Origin: Chitinophagaceae bacterium UBA4857
Lineage (GTDB): Bacteria; Bacteroidota; Bacteroidia; Chitinophagales; Chitinophagaceae
Direction of reading: 5' to 3'
Assembly (NCBI GenBank): GCA_002399735.1
Contig: DHEF01000012.1
Span: 101,699 to 165,698 of the forward strand
Length of the DNA stretch: 64,000 nt
Part shown: piece after piece, positions 24,629 through 33,390 of the stretch
Position numbering within the stretch: the stretch's first letter is position 1
Layout of the letters: every line of letters starts with the position of its first letter
Position numbers and translations under genes: made by a program
Notes under the pieces: generated by a model
Database searches by the model: none
The model's input: the letters and a program-made list of their open reading frames with translations, nothing else
What the model was told of the DNA's origin: nothing

Positions 24629-27472
24629 ATGACCACCCAAAGCGAACATATTTTAGAAGAGACCCTTATTGCCCAATTGGTGCAGGGCGGTTACCAGCGG
24701 GTAACGCTTAAGGATGAAATCGCCATGCTGCGAAACCTTAAGGCGCAGTTGGAAAAGCATAACGGCAAAACATTTTCTGACAACGATTTTAAAAAGATAC
24801 TGAACCACCTTACCCGCAGCACCCATGTGTTTGACAAAGCAAAATTGCTGCGTGATAAATTTTCGTTTAAGAACGATGCCGGCGAAGCCGTGTACATTGA
24901 GTTTTTGAATATGGATTTTTGGTGCCAGAACGAGTACCAGGTATGCAGCCAGGTAACCATGCAGGGCCGGTACGATAACCGGTATGATGTTACCCTGCTC
25001 ATCAATGGCCTGCCCCTGGTGCAAATAGAATTAAAACGCCGTGGTGCCGACCTTAAAGTGGCTTACAACCAGGTGCGCCGCTACCAGCGTGATTCCTTCG
25101 GCTCATCGCAAGGGCTGTTCCAATATGTGCAACTCTTTGTAATAAGCAACGGTGTAGAAACCAAATATTTTGCCCACGACCCCGGCAAGCTGCATACCTG
25201 GAAGCAAACTTTTTACTGGACCAACGAACAGAACAAGCGTTATAATTTTCTGGAAGAGTTTGCTGCCGTGTTTTTGGAGAAATGCCACCTGTCTAAAATG
25301 ATAACCCGCTACACGGTGTTGCACGAAACCAGCAAAGCACTTATGATTATGCGGCCCTACCAGGTATACGCCGTAGAACGTATTATAGAAAAAGTAACCA
25401 AGGGCCATGGTAATGGTTATATATGGCATACCACGGGTTCGGGTAAAACCCTCACCTCTTTTAAAGCCAGCCAGATATTGACCCGCCTGCCGGTGGTAGA
25501 TAAGGTAGTGTTTTGTGTAGACCGCCGCGACCTGGATTACCAGACCATTAAAGAGTTTAACGAATTTGCGCCCGACAGTGTAGATGCTACCAGCAGCACC
25601 CGCAACCTGGTGCGACAGTTTAACGACCCTAACCGTAAGCTGATTGTTACTACGCTGCAAAAATTACATGTAGCCATCAGTAAAGAGAAGCATCAAAAAT
25701 TGATGGACGAGCTGAAGGATAAACGGATTGTATTCATCTTTGATGAATGCCACCGTTCACAATTTGGCGATACGCATAAGAACATTAAAAAGTATTTTAC
25801 CAATTACCAGCTGTTTGGCTTTACGGGTACGCCCATTAAAGCGGAGAATGCACAAGGCCCGTCGTACAACAAGCAAACCACCATTAGCCTGTTTAACGAA
25901 GAGCTGCATAATTATGTAATAGCCGATGCTATACGGGACCAGAATGTATTACCCTTCTCGGTAGAGTATGTAGGCCGCTACCGGGCCAAAGACAGCCGCA
26001 ACGAGATAGATATTGAAGTAGAAGCCATCGATACCAAAGAATTGATGGAAAGCCCGCAGCGTCTGGAAAAAATAGCAGACTACATTATAACACAACATGC
26101 CACCAAAACCCATCAGAAGGAATACACGGCCATGTTCTGCATCAGCAATATTGATACGCTGATTAAGTATTACGACATTTTCCAACGCCTGAAACAGGAA
26201 GGCCGTCACAAGCTAAGTATTGCCACCATTTTTAGTTATGGCACCAACGAAACCGATAAAGAAGATTTTTCGGGCATGGACTACCAGGAAGACTTTAACG
26301 AGGTGGCCGACCCCCAGGTGCCGTATACAGTATCGCACCGCGATAAATTGGAGCAATATATCGGGGATTATAACGAGCAGTTCCGAACCCGGTACAGTAC
26401 AAAAGACAGTGCATCGTTTTACGAATATTACCAGAACGTATCTAAGCGTGTTAAAAACAGGGAAATTGATATACTGTTGGTGGTAAACATGTTTCTTACC
26501 GGTTTTGACAGTAAGTTTCTGAATACACTTTATGTAGATAAAAACCTGAAACATCATGGCTTGATACAAGCCTACTCCCGTACTAATCGTGTATTGGGCG
26601 AAAAAAAATCGCAGGGCAATATTGTGGTGTTTCGCAACCTGAAAAAGGCCACAGATGATGCGGTGGCGCTGTTCTCCGATAAAGATGCATCTGATACCAT
26701 TTTTGTACAGCCGCTTGACGTGATGGTGCGCCGTTTTGAGCAGGCGCATAAAGAGTTAATGGCCATAACACCTACCGTAGCATCGGTAGATGATCTGTAC
26801 AGCGAAGATGAAGAGCTGGCTTTTGTACTGGCCTTCCGTAAAGTATTGCGCCTTACCAATGCCATGCGCACCTATGCCGATTTTGATTTTGGACTGCTGC
26901 CTATGGACGAGCAGACGTTTATGGATTATTCCAGCAGATACCAAACGTTGAATGCCAAAGCCAAGTCGGGAGAAGGCGAAAAAACATCCATTATTGACGA
27001 AGTAGATTTTGAATTGGAGTTGCTGCATCAGGACCATATAAATGTGGTGTACATACTGGGCTTGTTGGCCAAGCTGAAGAAAACCAAAGCAGCCGAATAT
27101 GAGCGGTTGAAGCAGGAAATATTGCAGGTGCTATCCTCTAACCCCAGGTTGCACAGCAAGCGTGAGCTGATAGAAAAGTTCATTAATGAAAACCTGCCAC
27201 TAATTGAAGACGACGAAATTGAAAGCGATTTTGAACGCTTTATGGATGAAGAAAAGCAGGCGGCTTTTAAACGCTGGGTAACCGATAAAGGCCTTGATGC
27301 GGATAAAATGCAGGCTTTGATTGAAGAGTATATTTTTACCCAACGTCAGCCTACGCGACAATCGTTAATTGCTGCTTTGTTGCAACAGCCTTCGGTATTA
27401 AAACGCAAGGCTCTGGGAGATGAGTTGCTGGAAGAATTTATACGGTATACGGAAACGTTTTTTGAGGATTAA
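24629..27472 (+). CDS. hsdR: Type I restriction subunit HsdR
   Basis: The 947-residue motor and nuclease subunit has an N-terminal PD-(D/E)xK nuclease with E134 and K136 in QIELK and an Asp in NRYDVTLLIN just before. SF2 helicase motifs follow: Walker A TTGSGKT (268-274), DECHR (372-376), GFTGTP near 397 and the motif VI-like QAYSRTNR near 646. The C-terminal part is helical and contacts HsdM. All key residues are present, so it looks active. It follows the XRE gene by 20 bases and precedes the GIY-YIG gene by 14. Confidence 0.95.
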   Translation: MTTQSEHILEETLIAQLVQGGYQRVTLKDEIAMLRNLKAQLEKHNGKTFSDNDFKKILNHLTRSTHVFDKAKLLRDKFSFKNDAGEAVYIEFLNMDFWCQNEYQVCSQVTMQGRYDNRYDVTLLINGLPLVQIELKRRGADLKVAYNQVRRYQRDSFGSSQGLFQYVQLFVISNGVETKYFAHDPGKLHTWKQTFYWTNEQNKRYNFLEEFAAVFLEKCHLSKMITRYTVLHETSKALMIMRPYQVYAVERIIEKVTKGHGNGYIWHTTGSGKTLTSFKASQILTRLPVVDKVVFCVDRRDLDYQTIKEFNEFAPDSVDATSSTRNLVRQFNDPNRKLIVTTLQKLHVAISKEKHQKLMDELKDKRIVFIFDECHRSQFGDTHKNIKKYFTNYQLFGFTGTPIKAENAQGPSYNKQTTISLFNEELHNYVIADAIRDQNVLPFSVEYVGRYRAKDSRNEIDIEVEAIDTKELMESPQRLEKIADYIITQHATKTHQKEYTAMFCISNIDTLIKYYDIFQRLKQEGRHKLSIATIFSYGTNETDKEDFSGMDYQEDFNEVADPQVPYTVSHRDKLEQYIGDYNEQFRTRYSTKDSASFYEYYQNVSKRVKNREIDILLVVNMFLTGFDSKFLNTLYVDKNLKHHGLIQAYSRTNRVLGEKKSQGNIVVFRNLKKATDDAVALFSDKDASDTIFVQPLDVMVRRFEQAHKELMAITPTVASVDDLYSEDEELAFVLAFRKVLRLTNAMRTYADFDFGLLPMDEQTFMDYSSRYQTLNAKAKSGEGEKTSIIDEVDFELELLHQDHINVVYILGLLAKLKKTKAAEYERLKQEILQVLSSNPRLHSKRELIEKFINENLPLIEDDEIESDFERFMDEEKQAAFKRWVTDKGLDADKMQALIEEYIFTQRQPTRQSLIAALLQQPSVLKRKALGDELLEEFIRYTETFFED

Positions 27473-27486
27473 ACACTTGCCTTAAC

Positions 27487-28347
27487 ATGAGTAAATTTGG
27501 TAAAACAATTCGCATTTTTCTTGTAGACGGAACAGCTAATGGCCTTACTACTGCTGAACTTAGTAACTGGACCGGTATAGGTATAAAAGTTCCTAAAATA
27601 AAAATAAAAGAGTATAACCATAGACCGGAGTTTCAAAAGCCGGGTATATATATACTTATTGGCAAAGGAGATAATAATGAAGATGCGGCTTATATTGGTG
27701 AAGCCGAAATCATAGCCCCACGACTTGCCGACCATATTATTAAGAAAGACTTTTGGAACGAAGTAATTTTTTTTAGTAGTAAAGACAAGTATTTAAACAA
27801 GGCGCATATAAAATACCTGGAAAACCGACTACATGAATTAGCTATAACAGCAGCACGTTACGCCATTAATCAAAATATACCCACCCGCTCAGAATTATCT
27901 GAAGCAGAGCAGGCAGAAATGGAAGAGTTTTTGTCTAACATTAAGGTGCTAACGGCAACATTAGGACACAAGATATTTGAGGCATTAGACGAAACTGTGG
28001 AACGCAATACAGCAAATCAGGAAATCTTTTTTTGTAAAAATGGAGCCGGTGCCGAAGCCAAAGGCAGACCATCTACAGAAGGGTTTATTGTTTATAAAGA
28101 TTCTTTACTTATTGTCACAGAACAACCTTCTCTCACTGATAGTATTCGTACAGAAAGGGAAACGATGTTACATGAAGGCATATTGATAAGAGAAAATGAC
28201 TTTTATAAATTGACAAAGGATTATGTTTTTAACTCTTCCTCACGAGCAGCAGCAGCAGTGTTGGCACGCTCTGCCAGTGGCCCGCTTGAATGGAAAACAC
28301 TTCAGGGTATACAGCTAAAGCAATTCGAAATTCAATCAATTAGTTGA
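27487..28347 (+). CDS. GIY-YIG nuclease family protein with C-terminal DUF4357
   Basis: The 286-residue protein has a GIY-YIG domain around residues 50-125: PGIYILIG, then AAYIGEAEIIAPRLADH with the catalytic Arg, then KYLENRLHELA with the catalytic Glu. Its C-terminal DUF4357-like block (about 228-280) reads LIRENDFYKLTKDYVFNSSSRAAAAVLARSASGPLEWK (quoted in part). GIY-YIG/DUF4357 proteins often sit next to restriction genes, but their role is not settled. The 14-base gap to hsdR implies co-transcription. It could be an extra nuclease or a DNA-binding accessory. Confidence 0.85.
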   Translation: MSKFGKTIRIFLVDGTANGLTTAELSNWTGIGIKVPKIKIKEYNHRPEFQKPGIYILIGKGDNNEDAAYIGEAEIIAPRLADHIIKKDFWNEVIFFSSKDKYLNKAHIKYLENRLHELAITAARYAINQNIPTRSELSEAEQAEMEEFLSNIKVLTATLGHKIFEALDETVERNTANQEIFFCKNGAGAEAKGRPSTEGFIVYKDSLLIVTEQPSLTDSIRTERETMLHEGILIRENDFYKLTKDYVFNSSSRAAAAVLARSASGPLEWKTLQGIQLKQFEIQSIS

Positions 28348-28495
28348 TGTTTTACTCCACAGCTACAAAGGCTGCACCGCTTAGGCGTAAATGCCCGCCC
28401 TTAAAGGCGGGTATTGCAGACGGGCGGTGGACTGCTGCTGACCGGAGTTACTACTGCTGAAAGCCCCAAATAAGTTGTAAGTATTAAGTACTAAG

Positions 28496-29149
28496 TTATA
28501 AGTTGGTTTGTGTAACTGCCCTTGCCCTTTTTTGCCAGGCTATTAAACCGCCAACGGCCATTACCAATAATATTAAATAGTACACGCTGGTTAAGGCTAA
28601 ACCTTTGGAGGCGTACAGGGGTACCGAGGCTATGTTGGTAATAATCCACCAGTACCAGCTTTCTACTTTTTTTTGTGTCATTAACCACATGCCGGTAAAA
28701 GCACTGGCCGAGGCCAGGGCATCGGCCCAGGGTATGGCCCCGGGAAAAAACAATGTTTTTAACTGAAGCAAACTAAAATACAAAGCCAGGTAACAGGCAA
28801 CAAAAAAACCTAACTGGTACAGCCACATGCGGCGGTTGCTAAAGGTTACGTGTAGTACGGTTTGTTGCTTATCGTCTTTTTTTAACCAAAGCCACCAACC
28901 GTAAAAACTCATTACGGTATAGTAAAAGTTTACGGCGGCTTCGCCGGGCAGGTGGTATTGGTAACTCATCCAGGTATAAATAATAGTGCCTACCAGGCCG
29001 GTGGGGTACACCCATACATTTTCACGCTTGTTAAACCATACACTGGCAATACCTGCTACCACGGCTATATACTCTAACAGCGATGCGTTTTTTATATTGG
29101 TAATAAAGCCGGTAAAAAAATCGGACAGGCTAAACAGTAGTACGTTCAC
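28496..29149 (-). CDS. pnuC: Nicotinamide riboside transporter PnuC
   Basis: The 217-residue protein has about seven membrane helices. It shows the PnuC signature in the region LEYIAVVAGIASVWFNKRENVWVYPTGLVGTIIYTW (residues 25-60, quoted in part) and YYTVMSFYGWWLWLKK, with the Trp-rich tail helix MWLMTQKKVESWYWWIITNIASVPLY. It imports nicotinamide riboside or a related vitamin for NAD synthesis. It follows the M23 peptidase gene by 9 bases. Related PnuC-fold proteins can carry thiamine; no riboswitch is seen, so the exact substrate is open. Confidence 0.9.
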   Translation of the reverse strand: MNVLLFSLSDFFTGFITNIKNASLLEYIAVVAGIASVWFNKRENVWVYPTGLVGTIIYTWMSYQYHLPGEAAVNFYYTVMSFYGWWLWLKKDDKQQTVLHVTFSNRRMWLYQLGFFVACYLALYFSLLQLKTLFFPGAIPWADALASASAFTGMWLMTQKKVESWYWWIITNIASVPLYASKGLALTSVYYLILLVMAVGGLIAWQKRARAVTQTNL

Positions 29150-29158
29150 TATTAATGT

Positions 29159-29770
29159 TTACGGTTTTATGATGGGGTTTCGGTAACGTTTAAAAGGCTT
29201 TAAATATACATCACCCTGGGCAGTTTTAAACCTGGTGCCAATGGGTTGCCAACGGCCATCGGCCGTACGTTGCCAAACCAAAAAATGTAAATGCGGCATA
29301 GAGGTGTAACCGGTATTGCCGCTATAACCTATGTGCTGGCCTTGTTGCACAGTATCGCCAACATTTACCAATACGCCATTGTATTGCAGGTGCCAGTAAC
29401 CGGCGCGGGTACCATCGTCGTGGTTAATAATAATAAGGTTACCATCTTCTCTGTACTTTGATTTTAAACCGCCGCGGGTACCATCTTTTTTTACCCGGGT
29501 TACCACGCCGCCACGGGCGGCATATATTTTGGTGCCGGTGGCCATGTTAAAATCTATGGCGGCCCTTTCTTTATGGGTAAGGCGTGAGTAATAACCCTGT
29601 ATTACCCGGTGGGTACGGCCGGTGGCATAGGGCAAGGAGTAAACATAGCTGGTATCCTCTACAAGTTTACCACTTTGCAACTGCCGGAAAGTAGCCCGCT
29701 GGGGGTTGGTACTTACTGAACAGGAAAATAATAGTATTGACAAGCATAAAACGAGGGCCAACCATTTCAT
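29159..29770 (-). CDS. M23-family metallopeptidase, lipoprotein
   Basis: The 203-residue protein has a lipoprotein signal with lipobox ending at Cys17 (LCLSILLFSC). The LytM/M23 fold follows: RAAIDFNMATGTKIYAARGGVVTRVKK, NLIIINHDDGTRAGYWHLQ and GYTSMPHLHFLVW. The HLHF and WHLQ histidines are present. The first zinc ligand is unusual: the usual HxxxD is replaced by an Asp in AAIDF with the nearest His seven residues ahead, so activity is uncertain. M23 enzymes cut peptidoglycan cross-bridges or activate amidases. It is the first gene of a two-gene unit with pnuC. Confidence 0.83.
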   Translation of the reverse strand: MKWLALVLCLSILLFSCSVSTNPQRATFRQLQSGKLVEDTSYVYSLPYATGRTHRVIQGYYSRLTHKERAAIDFNMATGTKIYAARGGVVTRVKKDGTRGGLKSKYREDGNLIIINHDDGTRAGYWHLQYNGVLVNVGDTVQQGQHIGYSGNTGYTSMPHLHFLVWQRTADGRWQPIGTRFKTAQGDVYLKPFKRYRNPIIKP

Positions 29771-29849
29771 GTTATAAAAATAGTAAGATTATAACAGGCT
29801 TCCATAAGAAGAATGTGGTATTTAGGTTAAAGCCTGGTGGGTTTTGTTG

Positions 29850-29910
29850 CCCCTGACGGGGCTTGGACTATCCCCTGACGGGGCTTGGATTATCCCCTGG
29901 CGGGGATTGG
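29850..29910 (+). repeat. Three tandem GC mini-hairpin units, 22-bp period
   Basis: CCCCTGACGGGGCTTGGA occurs at 29850 and 29872, and the variant CCCCTGGCGGGGATTGG at 29894. Each unit is a short hairpin (CCCC/GGGG). A fourth unit, identical to the variant, is at 30102-30118. Confidence 0.85.
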
Positions 29911-30290
29911 TTTTTAAACACAGAGAAATACGGAGGTATTATACAGAGGAGGAAGGAGTTAGCTTTTTTGCCAGCTGGTTGTGCTGATTTGGTGCGTTGT
30001 TTTTTCGCAAATGGGGGTTTTATCTGAGAAAATCTGCCGTGGTTTTGTTCTGCGTTATCTGCAGGGGAAATTGTATTTTTTAAAATGATAAGCATCATTA
30101 TCCCCTGGCGGGGATTGGTTTGGCCACAGAGTTACTAAGAGGTTTTTCACGGAGGAGGAAGGAGTTAGCGATTTTTTCGCAGATGGTGGTGATTTGATGG
30201 GCCGGGTTTGGTAAATGAGGTTTATTTCTGCGAAAATTTGCGGTGGTTATGTTCTGCATTATCTGCGGGGAAAAATTAAAAGCATCTTTG
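29894..30290 (+). repeat. Imperfect ~208-bp tandem duplication
   Basis: The block starting at 29894 recurs at 30102 in the same order: mini-hairpin, CACAGAG, GGAGGAAGGAGTTAGC, TTTTTTCGCA, then a TCTGCGAAAATCTGCGG-like stretch and GTTCTGC(G/A)TTATCTGC(A/G)GGG. The copies differ by substitutions and small indels. Confidence 0.7.
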
Positions 30291-30375
30291 GCAGTAGTAT
30301 TTTTTCTTATGGATTTTGAGGCGCCGGTTTTCCTTTTACTTTTTTTCCTGGCAAAAAAAGTAACAAAAAAGCCAA

Positions 30376-30579
30376 GTCTTGTCCAAGGTGTATTCCGCCT
30401 GCGGGATTTTGATATGCGTAGATGCTTTTAGGCGGAACCGTACAGCCGTTTGGCTGCAGGCTCTTTTTTCGGCCGGTCGTTTGTTGTTGTAGTTGTTGTG
30501 TAATTTGCGGTAAGCTTGTTTAGGCTATGGCCGAAAAACACCGTTCCGCCAGCGGCTGTACTTACACTGCGGACAAGAC
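30376..30579 (+). mobile_element. MITE-like element, copy 1
   Basis: About 204 bp, bounded by 9-bp inverted repeats GTCTTGTCC/GGACAAGAC. Inside are nested inverted repeats GGCGGAAC/GTTCCGCC and TTTTTCGGCC/GGCCGAAAAA. An inverted copy lies at 36006-36208; similarity continues about 35 bp to the left (GTTAC and A/T tracts). It has no transposase frame. Confidence 0.65.
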
Positions 30580-30715
30580 GAAGTCCTAACAATATCTATT
30601 CTCTTAAAACTTACATTTTTGAAACTCAGTAAAGGGTTCGCTTTTTCTCTGTGTTACTCTGCGAAAAACCTCTGCGAAACTCAGTGGTACCATTCCTCAC
30701 ATCTTTTTTACACGC

Positions 30716-31093
30716 CTAACGCTCATCTTTTGTTCGTACCAGTAAAAACCAGTCGTTATCCAGGGGCAGGTAGCCATAGTCGTAACAGTACACATAACTT
30801 TTTCCGGTTTTGGTGGTGTACACATGTGTATGATAACTAAAATTAAATCCTTGTTTTAATAAACGGTCGCGGGTGGTTTTGGCAGTATCGTCAGCCGGCG
30901 GCAACATGGCTTCCAACACTTTTCGGTTTTTTAACAAGGTGGCATTGATGGTTTTTACGGTTTTACTTACCTGTGTTTTTATGCTGTTATTGTAAGCATT
31001 GCGGCAGTAATCGTCGCAAAAACGTTTATCAATACGGCCTTTTACAGGTTTGCCGCACTGCTGGCAGGTGGGGGTGTTTTGTTGTGTTAACAT
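30716..31093 (-). CDS. Small zinc-ribbon protein, conserved type, unknown function
   Basis: The 125-residue protein begins MLTQQNTPTCQQCGKPVKGRIDKRFCDDYCRNAYNN (quoted in part), a four-Cys zinc ribbon (CxxC...CxxxC) at residues 10-30. A helical linker with Lys/Asp follows, then a small beta domain. I chose the ATG at 31093; the longer frame adds 12 residues before the usual start. It is divergent from ssb, and a perfect 24-bp palindrome lies between the two genes, suggesting joint control. A nucleic-acid-binding role is plausible from the ribbon and the neighbour. Confidence 0.7.
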   Translation of the reverse strand: MLTQQNTPTCQQCGKPVKGRIDKRFCDDYCRNAYNNSIKTQVSKTVKTINATLLKNRKVLEAMLPPADDTAKTTRDRLLKQGFNFSYHTHVYTTKTGKSYVYCYDYGYLPLDNDWFLLVRTKDER

Positions 31094-31135
31094 AAGCTGG
31101 TGTTGGGTTACAAGGCATAAGTTACACAAAATTAT

Positions 31136-31159
31136 CCGTGTATAAACGTTTATACACGG
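31136..31159. promoter_or_regulatory. Perfect 24-bp palindrome between the zinc-ribbon gene and ssb
   Basis: The arm CCGTGTATAAAC (31136-31147) continues into its exact complement, giving a gapless palindrome. A further TTATAAACG half-site follows at 31160-31168. It is typical of a dimeric repressor site. Confidence 0.6.
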
Positions 31160-31309
31160 TTATAAACGAATACAAATGTTTAAAAACCGACTCGGGCTTT
31201 TTTGGGGGTACATCTTTGTGTTGTCAATCGGCAATAAACAAACCGGTTGGTTGAAATAAATAATTGGTTAACCGTTGCCTACACAAACAGCAACACAAAA
31301 CTTACAACT

Positions 31310-31651
31310 ATGTACGCATTAAAAAACAAAGTGCAGTTAATTGGAAATTTAGGTGGCAAACCCGAAGTTAAAAACACCGAAGCCGGTAAAAAAGTAGCCA
31401 CCTTTAGCATGGCCACCAACGAAATTTACCGCAACGCCAAAGGCGAAAAAGTGACAGAAACACAATGGCACCGCCTGGTGGCCTGGGGTAAAATTGCCGA
31501 GCTGGTAGAAAAGTATTTAGATAAAGGCAAAGAGGTAGCTATTGAAGGCAAACTGCTAAACCGCAGTTATACTGATAAAGACGGCACTAAAAAGTACATT
31601 ACCGAAATTCAGGTAAATGAAATGTTATTGCTGGGCGTTAAACCGGCGTAA
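31310..31651 (+). CDS. ssb: Single-stranded DNA-binding protein
   Basis: The 113-residue OB-fold protein contains KVQLIGNLGGKPEVKNTEAGKKVATFSMATNE (quoted in part) and TQWHRLVAWGKIAELVEKYLDKGKEVAIEGKL, the classic SSB core. The acidic, flexible tail with the DDxxF-type tip of replicative SSBs is missing: the protein ends at GVKPA right after the OB fold. It may therefore be a secondary SSB used in recombination or transformation rather than the main replicative one. The ATG at 31310 gives the usual N-terminus. A strong terminator follows. Confidence 0.92.
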   Translation: MYALKNKVQLIGNLGGKPEVKNTEAGKKVATFSMATNEIYRNAKGEKVTETQWHRLVAWGKIAELVEKYLDKGKEVAIEGKLLNRSYTDKDGTKKYITEIQVNEMLLLGVKPA

Positions 31652-31668
31652 GATTTACCATTTACATT

Positions 31669-31716
31669 ACCACCGTGTTACACAGAAAAACTTGTGTAAC
31701 ACGGTGGTTTATTTTT
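31669..31716 (+). terminator. Strong intrinsic terminator after ssb
   Basis: A perfect 16-bp stem, ACCACCGTGTTACACA (31669-31684) with its complement at 31693-31708, an 8-nt loop and a T-rich tail to 31716. Confidence 0.92.
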
Positions 31717-31729
31717 GTTATCATCGTCC

Positions 31730-31925
31730 CCCCTTGATTGTGCTTTAGTTGCGTCACACACTTGTACTGCATTAATTCTATTGGGCAAAATGCAGTACTC
31801 CGTATTTTAATCGGAGAAACCTGCGTAAGCCCCGACATTTGTCGTGGGTAACATTACTCAACATATTGCAAGGTGTTCCCACACTTGTCGGCGGTACTGC
31901 ATCTCGCTAATCATCATCGTACTGC
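31730..31925 (+). repeat. Dispersed intergenic repeat, copy A
   Basis: Positions 31757-31816 are identical over 60 nt to 61788-61847 in copy B. The core contains TTCTATTGGGCAAAATGCAG. The rest of the gap (31926-32027) holds nothing I can identify. Confidence 0.85.
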
Positions 31926-32027
31926 TTTCACAAAACGGTTTGGGTTAATAAATAATAAACGCACCAGCTTTCAGCGGCTTTCATTAACACATCAGCATAT
32001 TAGCTAATCAGCATATTTACCTTCCGC

Positions 32028-32468
32028 CTATTTCGGCACCGCTGTTCTTGAGCTAATGGCAATACGGTTCCAGGCATTAATAGTAGCAATGGCCATAATA
32101 ATTTGTGCAATACGGGTTTCATCAAAAAACTGTTGCGCCTTGGCATAGGTTTCGTCGGTTAAGCCATGTTGATGAACCAGTGTAACTTCTTCTGTAATGG
32201 CTAATAATACTTTTTCCTCCTCTGTAAATAAATCGGTTTCACGCCAGGCATTCAATAAAAAAATACGCTGTGTGGTTTCGCCGTTTTTTAAAGCGTCTTT
32301 GGTGTGCATATCTATACAAAAAGCACAACCGTTTATTTGCGATGCTCTTATTTTTATTAACTCCTTTTGTGTTTTGGTTAAGCCCGTAGCGGCCAAATAA
32401 GCTTCCAGTGCATACATAGCTTTATAAGCCTGCGGTTCAAGTGTTGCAATGTTTAATCTTGTATTCAT
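32028..32468 (-). CDS. Carboxymuconolactone decarboxylase (AhpD-like) family protein
   Basis: The 146-residue all-helical protein has the AhpD-type redox motif in ASQINGCAFCIDMHTKDA: CxxC with the His three residues on, near residues 48-56. This class acts as an alkylhydroperoxidase or disulfide reductase rather than a true decarboxylase. It lies 62 bases downstream of a Crp/Fnr-type regulator on the same strand, a common pairing in Bacteroidota, so induction by that regulator is likely. Confidence 0.88.
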   Translation of the reverse strand: MNTRLNIATLEPQAYKAMYALEAYLAATGLTKTQKELIKIRASQINGCAFCIDMHTKDALKNGETTQRIFLLNAWRETDLFTEEEKVLLAITEEVTLVHQHGLTDETYAKAQQFFDETRIAQIIMAIATINAWNRIAISSRTAVPK

Positions 32469-32530
32469 TTTTTATTTTGTTTTAATACCACAAAGCTGCT
32501 TGTTAAAAAGCACAAAAATCTTAAACTGGT

Positions 32531-33106
32531 TTAAGAACGCTTTTTACTGCGTATTTCACTTAAATATTCGGGTGTAATACCTAAAAAAGAAGCCAGTAAA
32601 TATTGTGGTATGCGTTGTACAAACTCGGGTTGTTTGTTATTAAAGTTGTGGTAAAATTCTTCCTTAGATAAACTGTATAAATATTTTATCCGCATTTGTA
32701 TGGCCGAGTAAGCCCGCTGATAAACAAAGCGGAAATATTTTTCCATTACCGGAAAAGCTTCCAGTAATTTTTGCTGATCGGCATGGTGTATTACCATTAC
32801 CTCCGCCTTTTCAATAGCCTGTATAAAAAACTCGGTTGGCCGTTGAAACTCATAGGCCATATTATCCGTTAACCACCATGTTTCCAATGCAAATTCTGTG
32901 GTTTGTTCAACGCCTTTTTCGTTTATAAAAAACTTGCGTAAACAGCCTTTTAGTACAAAATAATGGTGCTTACATATTTGCCCTTCGCTAAGCAGGTTTT
33001 CTTTTTTCTTAAAGTTAAGGGTCTTAAAGTATGAGGTTATAGTAGCAAAATCTGCATCGTTGATGGTGATAAACTTTTGTAAATGCGCTTTAAATATGGC
33101 CGACAT
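32531..33106 (-). CDS. Crp/Fnr-family transcriptional regulator
   Basis: The 191-residue protein has a cyclic-nucleotide-binding-like beta roll (about 10-120, with KENLLSEGQICKHHYFVLKGCLRKFF). The C-terminal winged helix is short, with recognition segment QRIPQYLLASFLGITPEYLSEIRSK. It lacks the Cys cluster of true Fnr. Together with the AhpD-like gene it forms a small peroxide- or nitrosative-stress type unit (inferred). Confidence 0.88.
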   Translation of the reverse strand: MSAIFKAHLQKFITINDADFATITSYFKTLNFKKKENLLSEGQICKHHYFVLKGCLRKFFINEKGVEQTTEFALETWWLTDNMAYEFQRPTEFFIQAIEKAEVMVIHHADQQKLLEAFPVMEKYFRFVYQRAYSAIQMRIKYLYSLSKEEFYHNFNNKQPEFVQRIPQYLLASFLGITPEYLSEIRSKKRS

Positions 33107-33390
33107 ACCGTAAATGTTCTTTGTAAAACAATGCGGTTAAAGGTACTTGTATTTTACTTATGCGCTTAGCCACCTGCTCAAGTTTTACCTCGTTATTCCA
33201 AAAAAAGGGATTTAAAAATTAGTATAATGGGGTGCCCCTACGGGTCGGGCTACTGCGGGGTACGCTTTGCTCCCGTACTTGGCTATCGCCTTCGTACCGG
33301 CTCCTGCGTCGCCGCCCTGCGTATCCCTCACCCGCTTACGCCTGTTTGTGCTACGCTGTAAGTATAAGGCTGCAATATAAATGTGTTTAA

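Larger units (their letters stand above)
29771..30375. other. Gene-free, repeat-rich spacer
   Basis: No convincing gene. The stretch is dominated by GC mini-hairpins and a tandem duplication, and runs into a MITE-like element at its right end. Short open frames here are low-complexity or run through the repeats. Confidence 0.6.

Noticed and set aside
26213..26749. 178-codon frame antisense to hsdR
   Set aside because: Shadow of the hsdR coding frame; hsdR has all its catalytic motifs, and the antisense product resembles nothing.
28394..28411. CCCGCC/GGCGGG hairpin after the GIY-YIG gene
   Set aside because: No T-run follows, so I did not call it a terminator; it may be part of another repeat.
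29850..30118. CRISPR-like array of the CCCCTGRCGGGG units
   Set aside because: Only three tandem units with spacers of about 4 bp and no cas genes; they are mini-hairpin repeats.
30243..30431. 62-codon frame in the spacer before the zinc-ribbon gene
   Set aside because: It covers the tandem duplication and the MITE-like element; hydrophobic and Lys-rich by composition only.
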